A stretch of 64,000 nucleotides of DNA from Cyanoderma ruficeps (Eukaryota > Chordata > Aves > Passeriformes > Timaliidae), in the NCBI GenBank assembly GCA_008694505.1, contig VZDJ01000623.1, positions 18,781,754 to 18,845,753 on the forward strand, given 5' to 3'. Position numbers and translations under genes: made by a program. A model generated the notes under the pieces. It was not told the origin of the DNA. It made no database searches and saw nothing but the letters and a program-made list of their open reading frames with translations. Position 1 is the stretch's first letter, and each line of letters starts with the position of its first letter. This document shows positions 63,001-64,000 of this stretch, one piece after another.

Positions 63001-63377
63001 AAAAAGCTGCAGGATTCTCTCTGTCTGTAAGGACAGAAAATGTGTCTTGCACGGGCAACTATCCACCAAAGTTTGACCTTGTCGTCTCTGCCAGGTAACT
63101 TCCTTTTACTGATCTACCCCCTTGCATTCAGTTTGATAAAGCATCCAAGAAAGGATCTAAGTACAGGCAGTTAACTACTGCTCTGCAGCTGTAGGAAGAA
63201 AAACAGGATTAGTGGGAGCTAAAAATGTTATTCACTGCTCTTCTTTCCATTTGCAGACCAGACTAACAGAACTTCTCTCATTTTAGTTACACAGGAAACC
63301 GCAATGTCTCCAACATGGCTATTATTGATGTGAAAATGCTCTCAGGATTTGTTCCTGAAGAATCTTCCCTGAAAAAG
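38942..63377 (+). CDS. alpha-2-macroglobulin family protease inhibitor, ovostatin/A2ML1-like, 32 exons, 3' end beyond window
   Basis: Secreted broad-spectrum inhibitor: a protease cuts the bait region, the molecule closes around it and the thioester can bind it covalently. Coding join: 38942..39006, 40519..40702, 41351..41507, 42416..42468, 42955..42975, 43741..43909, 44549..44633, 45300..45417, 46027..46147, 46385..46494, 47314..47472, 48168..48392, 48605..48662, 49668..49813, 50197..50340, 50893..51063, 51657..51777, 52816..52909, 53607..53835, 54053..54179, 54789..54910, 55553..55604, 55980..56063, 57046..57222, 57703..57784, 58652..58808, 59275..59349, 60636..60801, 61357..61577, 62640..62855, 62970..63094, 63287..63377. 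All junctions are GT-AG with consistent phase; 1375 codons, no stop. Thioester GCGEQ has Cys959. Wording such as NGLNLEDD and LLEAGH recalls chicken ovostatin, but that protein has Asn at the thioester Cys. The exact orthologue (ovostatin, A2ML1 or another avian paralogue) is undecided. The last ~70-75 residues are outside the window. Confidence 0.93.
40519..40702 (+). CDS. macroglobulin exon 2: MG1 domain
   Basis: Residues 22-83, 184 nt. Opens with QYVLLVPSV, the standard start of the mature chain in this family, and contains [15 protein letters not shown], including one N-glycosylation sequon. Acceptor CTCTTACAG. Confidence 0.93.
41351..41507 (+). CDS. macroglobulin exon 3: MG1/MG2 boundary
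   Basis: Residues 84-135, ending in [13 protein letters not shown], one of the most conserved motifs of the family. The donor is AAG|GTGGAT, non-consensus at +3 to +5; the frame is fixed by the next exon completing K-VMFRVV. Confidence 0.93.
42335..42392 (+). mobile_element. short CR1 3' tip in intron 3
   Basis: Reads 'tttggactagagagtcctggaggtttcttccaaccttgatgattctgtaattc', a CR1 3' terminus ending only about 24 bp before the exon 4 acceptor site. Confidence 0.75.
42416..42468 (+). CDS. macroglobulin exon 4: MG2
   Basis: 53-nt exon, residues 136-153, [18 protein letters not shown]. Acceptor CTTTTTCAG, donor ACG|GTGAGT. A CR1 tip sits just upstream in the same intron. Confidence 0.92.
42955..42975 (+). 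CDS. macroglobulin exon 5: 21-nt microexon
   Basis: Seven codons, YPRIIIE, flanked by TCCTCCTCCAG and GTAAGAG. Human A2M has an equivalent 7-codon exon (LIPLVYIQ region), so this is a conserved family microexon. Skipping it would keep frame. Confidence 0.9.
43741..43909 (+). CDS. macroglobulin exon 6: MG2
   Basis: Residues 161-216, from [13 protein letters not shown] to [24 protein letters not shown] is a family-typical strand pair. The trailing G starts the Val codon of the VLPKFEV motif completed by the next exon. Confidence 0.94.
44549..44633 (+). CDS. macroglobulin exon 7: start of MG3
   Basis: Residues 217-244, starting VLPKFEV, the near-invariant start of MG3, through [10 protein letters not shown]. 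Donor TC|GTAAGT. Confidence 0.94.
45300..45417 (+). CDS. macroglobulin exon 8: MG3
   Basis: Residues 245-284, [16 protein letters not shown] followed by a loop with three further cysteines (PLC, TC pattern) as in ovostatin and A2M. Donor CCG|GTATGA. In a different frame this stretch also reads open past the donor, which is a shadow. Confidence 0.9.
46027..46147 (+). CDS. macroglobulin exon 9: MG3/MG4
   Basis: Residues 285-324, [18 protein letters not shown], then [19 protein letters not shown] with a downstream FQL/FEL motif is typical here. Donor G|GTAACA. Confidence 0.92.
46385..46494 (+). CDS. macroglobulin exon 10: MG4 start
   Basis: Residues 325-361, with [11 protein letters not shown] matching the family motif FRxGIPFxGQ. 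Acceptor GTGTGTCTCACAG, donor GAG|GTAGGT. Confidence 0.93.
47314..47472 (+). CDS. macroglobulin exon 11: MG4
   Basis: Residues 362-414, [13 protein letters not shown] followed by [17 protein letters not shown], the TTDxxGxAxFSIDTS family pattern. Three NxS/T sequons (NST, NYT, NGT) suggest glycosylation. Confidence 0.94.
48168..48392 (+). CDS. macroglobulin exon 12: MG4/MG5
   Basis: Residues 415-489, the longest exon of the N-terminal half (225 nt). Contains [16 protein letters not shown] and [17 protein letters not shown], matching the SCGQ...VxYILN motif of the family. Ends NFYYV. Confidence 0.95.
48605..48662 (+). CDS. macroglobulin exon 13: MG5
   Basis: 58-nt exon, residues 490-508, [11 protein letters not shown]; compare the MAKGKIVLTG pattern in ovostatin. 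Donor G|GTAAGT. Confidence 0.92.
49668..49813 (+). CDS. macroglobulin exon 14: MG5
   Basis: Residues 509-557, with [21 protein letters not shown] and ending CFKNK, the usual MG5/MG6 boundary. The donor AAG|GTGGAA is weak, like that of exon 3, but the CFKNK|VQLKF junction fixes it. Confidence 0.92.
50197..50340 (+). CDS. macroglobulin exon 15: MG6 part 1, with short AVD motif
   Basis: Residues 558-605: VQLKFSEEQ, then [18 protein letters not shown], then ELSAES. Most family members read RAVDxSVLL here; this one reads RAIQSVLL, one residue shorter, and the following loop is one residue shorter too (48 codons against 50 in human A2M). Both losses are whole codons, so frame is kept. Confidence 0.92.
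50893..51063 (+). CDS. macroglobulin exon 16: MG6 before bait
   Basis: Residues 606-662: [20 protein letters not shown], a Cys-containing loop, and DVYRTFR. The NGLNLEDD words are shared with chicken ovostatin rather than human A2M, arguing for that branch. Confidence 0.93.
51657..51777 (+). CDS. macroglobulin exon 17: first half of bait region
   Basis: Residues 663-702. [10 protein letters not shown], then KPVLC with Cys680 (51708-51710) marks the start of the bait. After it come [19 protein letters not shown] and MIA: acidic and aromatic with only two arginines (684, 699). Confidence 0.93.
52200..52424 (+). mobile_element. CR1 LINE 3' fragment in intron 17
   Basis: Contains 'aaaaagttcttcctcatgag', 'ggagatctcc'-like text ('ggggatctccaggaggtttggaatctccatc'), 'ggttttcaaaactgagctg', 'ttggactaga' and ends 'caatgattctgtgattct'. 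Between the two bait exons. Confidence 0.85.
52816..52909 (+). CDS. macroglobulin exon 18: second half of bait region
   Basis: Residues 703-733. [15 protein letters not shown] forms a small-residue, glycine-rich end of the bait, then [13 protein letters not shown], the invariant segment that follows the bait. Donor GA|GTAAGT. Confidence 0.94.
53449..53514. repeat. 33-bp tandem duplication in intron 18
   Basis: Two adjacent 33-bp copies, 53449-53481 and 53482-53514, both starting GAGAAGTATC and ending GAGATGAAAACA with one base difference. About 90 bp before the exon 19 acceptor. Confidence 0.95.
53607..53835 (+). CDS. macroglobulin exon 19: MG6/MG7
   Basis: Residues 734-810, 229 nt. [36 protein letters not shown] and NVFNYLDKC are all hallmark family motifs. 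Donor CAG|GTATAC. Confidence 0.95.
54053..54179 (+). CDS. macroglobulin exon 20: MG7
   Basis: Residues 811-852, [11 protein letters not shown], then [19 protein letters not shown]; the TYxWxVxPKxLG pattern is typical of MG7. Confidence 0.92.
54789..54910 (+). CDS. macroglobulin exon 21: MG7
   Basis: Residues 853-893, [11 protein letters not shown], then an acidic linker ([10 protein letters not shown]) and LFQTLLVE, matching the K/R-x-LLVEPEG motif continued in the next exon. Confidence 0.93.
55553..55604 (+). CDS. macroglobulin exon 22: CUB part 1
   Basis: 52-nt exon, residues 894-910, [15 protein letters not shown]. Same length as its human equivalent. Its donor AAAG|GTGAGA is followed within ~10 nt by a pyrimidine-rich microsatellite. 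Confidence 0.93.
55615..55709. repeat. (TTCATTCC)n / (CATT)n microsatellite with 18-nt assembly gap
   Basis: At least five 8-bp units before a run of 18 N (55658-55675), then TCATTCC and CATT tetramers up to about 55706. The gap inside a tandem repeat means true length is unknown. It starts just after the exon 22 donor site. Confidence 0.95.
55980..56063 (+). CDS. macroglobulin exon 23: CUB part 1
   Basis: Residues 911-938, [21 protein letters not shown] followed by RAYFSVI, equal in size to the human exon (84 nt). The LPxNVVxGSxRxxFSVxG pattern precedes the thioester domain. Confidence 0.94.
57046..57222 (+). CDS. macroglobulin exon 24: thioester domain start
   Basis: Residues 939-997. [17 protein letters not shown] then PYGCGEQNM: Cys959 (57105-57107) and Gln962 (57114-57116) are the pair that form the internal thioester. 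Continues [17 protein letters not shown]. The Cys is intact, unlike chicken ovostatin. Confidence 0.97.
57260..57418 (+). mobile_element. CR1 LINE 3' fragment in intron 24
   Basis: Diverged: 'ggtcacaggaccaagcctgacagagtttaagcatttggacaatgctatcaggcag', 'tggttaagaggcggacttgacc', 'tggtcccttgcaactcagaat', ending 'agattctgtgat'. Confidence 0.75.
57703..57784 (+). CDS. macroglobulin exon 25: thioester domain
   Basis: Residues 998-1024, [19 protein letters not shown], near-identical in pattern to ovostatin. The exon is 82 nt; human A2M has a two-codon longer loop (GRNQGN). The Trp codon is split TG|G with the next exon. Confidence 0.94.
57930..58380 (+). mobile_element. CR1 LINE 3' portion in intron 25
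   Basis: Old copy: 'gggcaacaaaaggacagtatgatcgttgggagctggag', 'ttgtttagcctgtagaagaagct', 'gcagcctggatgggtactgtgg', 'gaggctgtggatatctctatccctagagacttt', ending 'ggtctcctccaacctggtt'. Confidence 0.8.
58652..58808 (+). CDS. macroglobulin exon 26: thioester domain, catalytic-position Asn
   Basis: Residues 1025-1077: [45 protein letters not shown]. Asn1073 sits where C3 has its catalytic His, so the thioester should behave like that of A2M rather than C3. Confidence 0.95.
59275..59349 (+). CDS. macroglobulin exon 27: thioester domain
   Basis: 25 codons (1078-1102), [25 protein letters not shown]; same length as human and ovostatin exons. LLEAGHS is shared with ovostatin. Confidence 0.94.
59350..60635 (+). 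other. macroglobulin intron 27
   Basis: Intron of 1286 bp with no recognisable repeat. Several 60-110 codon open frames on either strand overlap each other and have no family likeness; taken as chance. Confidence 0.7.
60636..60801 (+). CDS. macroglobulin exon 28: thioester domain
   Basis: Residues 1103-1157: [43 protein letters not shown], an alpha-helical hairpin typical of the thioester domain. Donor G|GTAAGT. Confidence 0.94.
61357..61577 (+). CDS. macroglobulin exon 29: thioester domain
   Basis: Residues 1158-1231: [45 protein letters not shown]. The EMTSYVLLA and KQQNxxGGFSSTQ motifs are near-invariant. Donor CAG|GTAACA. Confidence 0.96.
61865..62550 (-). mobile_element. CR1 LINE, ~685-bp, in intron 29
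   Basis: Reverse-oriented: starts 'agaatcacagaatccagaatggctcaggctggaaggaaccac', then 'ccccctgctcaagcagggtcatcctagaacacatggcacaggattgtgtccag', 'ctcaaggctgaacaggcc' and 'ttcaggagctccatgtctctgctgtactgaggagcccagactggacacag', ending near 'tctgcatttatgagcac'. It fills most of this intron. Confidence 0.93.
62640..62855 (+). CDS. macroglobulin exon 30: end of thioester domain / CUB part 2
   Basis: Residues 1232-1303: [50 protein letters not shown], all standard family patterns. Acceptor TTATTTTTTTCAG. Confidence 0.95.
62970..63094 (+). CDS. macroglobulin exon 31: CUB part 2 / receptor-binding start
   Basis: Residues 1304-1344: [20 protein letters not shown] then a Cys-containing loop and [15 protein letters not shown] is shared with ovostatin. 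Confidence 0.94.
63287..63377 (+). CDS. macroglobulin exon 32: receptor-binding domain
   Basis: Residues 1345-1375, 91 nt as in human: [19 protein letters not shown] then [12 protein letters not shown]. This covers the receptor-recognition helix. Human A2M has Lys at two positions of the helix (1393 and 1397, precursor numbering); here they read Glu1370 and Lys1374. Confidence 0.93.
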
Positions 63378-64000
63378 GTAAAAAATTGGTCCAAGGTGAA
63401 TGATAAAGCCTAAAAACATAGGAAGTTGATAAACATAGTCTCTAATCAGCAAATTTGACCCCATGGGAATACTGCAAAGTCCCTGGGCATAGCCTTCTCT
63501 CACATACTCTGTGTTTCAAATTTGTAGCTGCTTATGTGTTGAAGACAAATCCGTTAGGAGTTGCCAAATCCAGTAGGCCAGGAAAGTTAAGACTTCATAT
63601 CCTCAGGTCCAACCAACAGCAAAGTTCAGTGTATATTCCCAATAAGCAGACATGCACACTGCACATATATATATCCATATATACATAATATACATGCCAC
63701 ACAGATCAGCAGACAGGAAAGACAGCACTTCCACAAACACAGGTAGCACAGTTGGCCTTACCCTGTTCCCTTCCTCGCCTGATCAAATTGAAACCTCATT
63801 TGCGGAAAAGAGAAATAAATAAATGCATAATTATACAAAAGTGCACATATACATGCAAATACACAATGTGGCTCCTTATGGTAGCTGGCCTCAGGCACTC
63901 AGTCTGCCCAGCAGCTGCCCCGGGACCTTTGTTCTGTTGAGTTGCTGGCACCTGGGCATGTGCTTCCTTCAAGGCCTGAGCCCCACTTCAGTGCCTGGAA
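63378..64000 (+). other. macroglobulin intron 32 (incomplete)
   Basis: Begins with donor AAG|GTAAAA. No exon matching the remaining receptor-binding domain (NHVLxYLD / YDYYETxE motifs) is visible up to the window end. It contains a TATATATATATCCATATATACATAATATACATG run near 63666-63698. The final exons must lie to the right. Confidence 0.8.

Noticed and set aside
1..64000. CRISPR arrays, operons, bacterial terminators, rRNA or tRNA genes
   Set aside because: None seen. The sequence is clearly vertebrate, and no cloverleaf or regular spacer-repeat arrangement was noticed by eye.

Overview
The window looks like a bird (neognath) nuclear chromosome. Its coding exons are separated by introns with GT-AG junctions, and its interspersed repeats are almost all fragments of chicken-repeat-1 (CR1) LINEs, including typical 3' ends with runs like ATTCTGTGATTCT. 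Order and species cannot be fixed from the sequence. There are two protein-coding genes, both on the + strand, separated by about 30 kb with no recognisable gene.

Gene 1 (about 138-8475) is LRRC32, encoding GARP, the cell-surface docking receptor for latent TGF-beta. Its coding sequence is join(143..229, 4879..6819), 675 residues. It has a signal peptide on a small first coding exon, then leucine-rich repeats, a cysteine-capped C-terminal repeat, one membrane helix and a short cytoplasmic tail. Both cysteines that disulfide-link human GARP to the TGF-beta pro-domain are present. A 5' non-coding exon probably lies upstream of the window.

The middle (about 8.5-38.8 kb) is intergenic. It holds CR1 fragments in both orientations, a CpG-rich patch near 29.15-29.4 kb, and an array of degenerate ~175-180 bp monomers at 29.26-30.45 kb. 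About three monomers point one way and about three the other, making a large imperfect inverted repeat.

Gene 2 (38942 to beyond the right edge) is an alpha-2-macroglobulin family protease inhibitor closest in feel to avian ovostatin / A2ML1. I placed 32 coding exons (4125 nt, 1375 residues) that splice in frame without a stop. The last ~70-75 residues, most of the receptor-binding domain, lie past position 64000. The thioester GCGEQ is intact. The bait region is short, acidic, aromatic and glycine-rich. One otherwise very conserved motif is a codon short, and one of two lysines important for receptor binding in human A2M is replaced by Glu.

The two genes have no obvious functional link. Their human counterparts are on different chromosomes (11q13.5 and 12p13.31), so their being neighbours is a point to check. 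I found no wholly new system. The most unusual items are the inverted monomer array and the lineage-specific changes in the macroglobulin.
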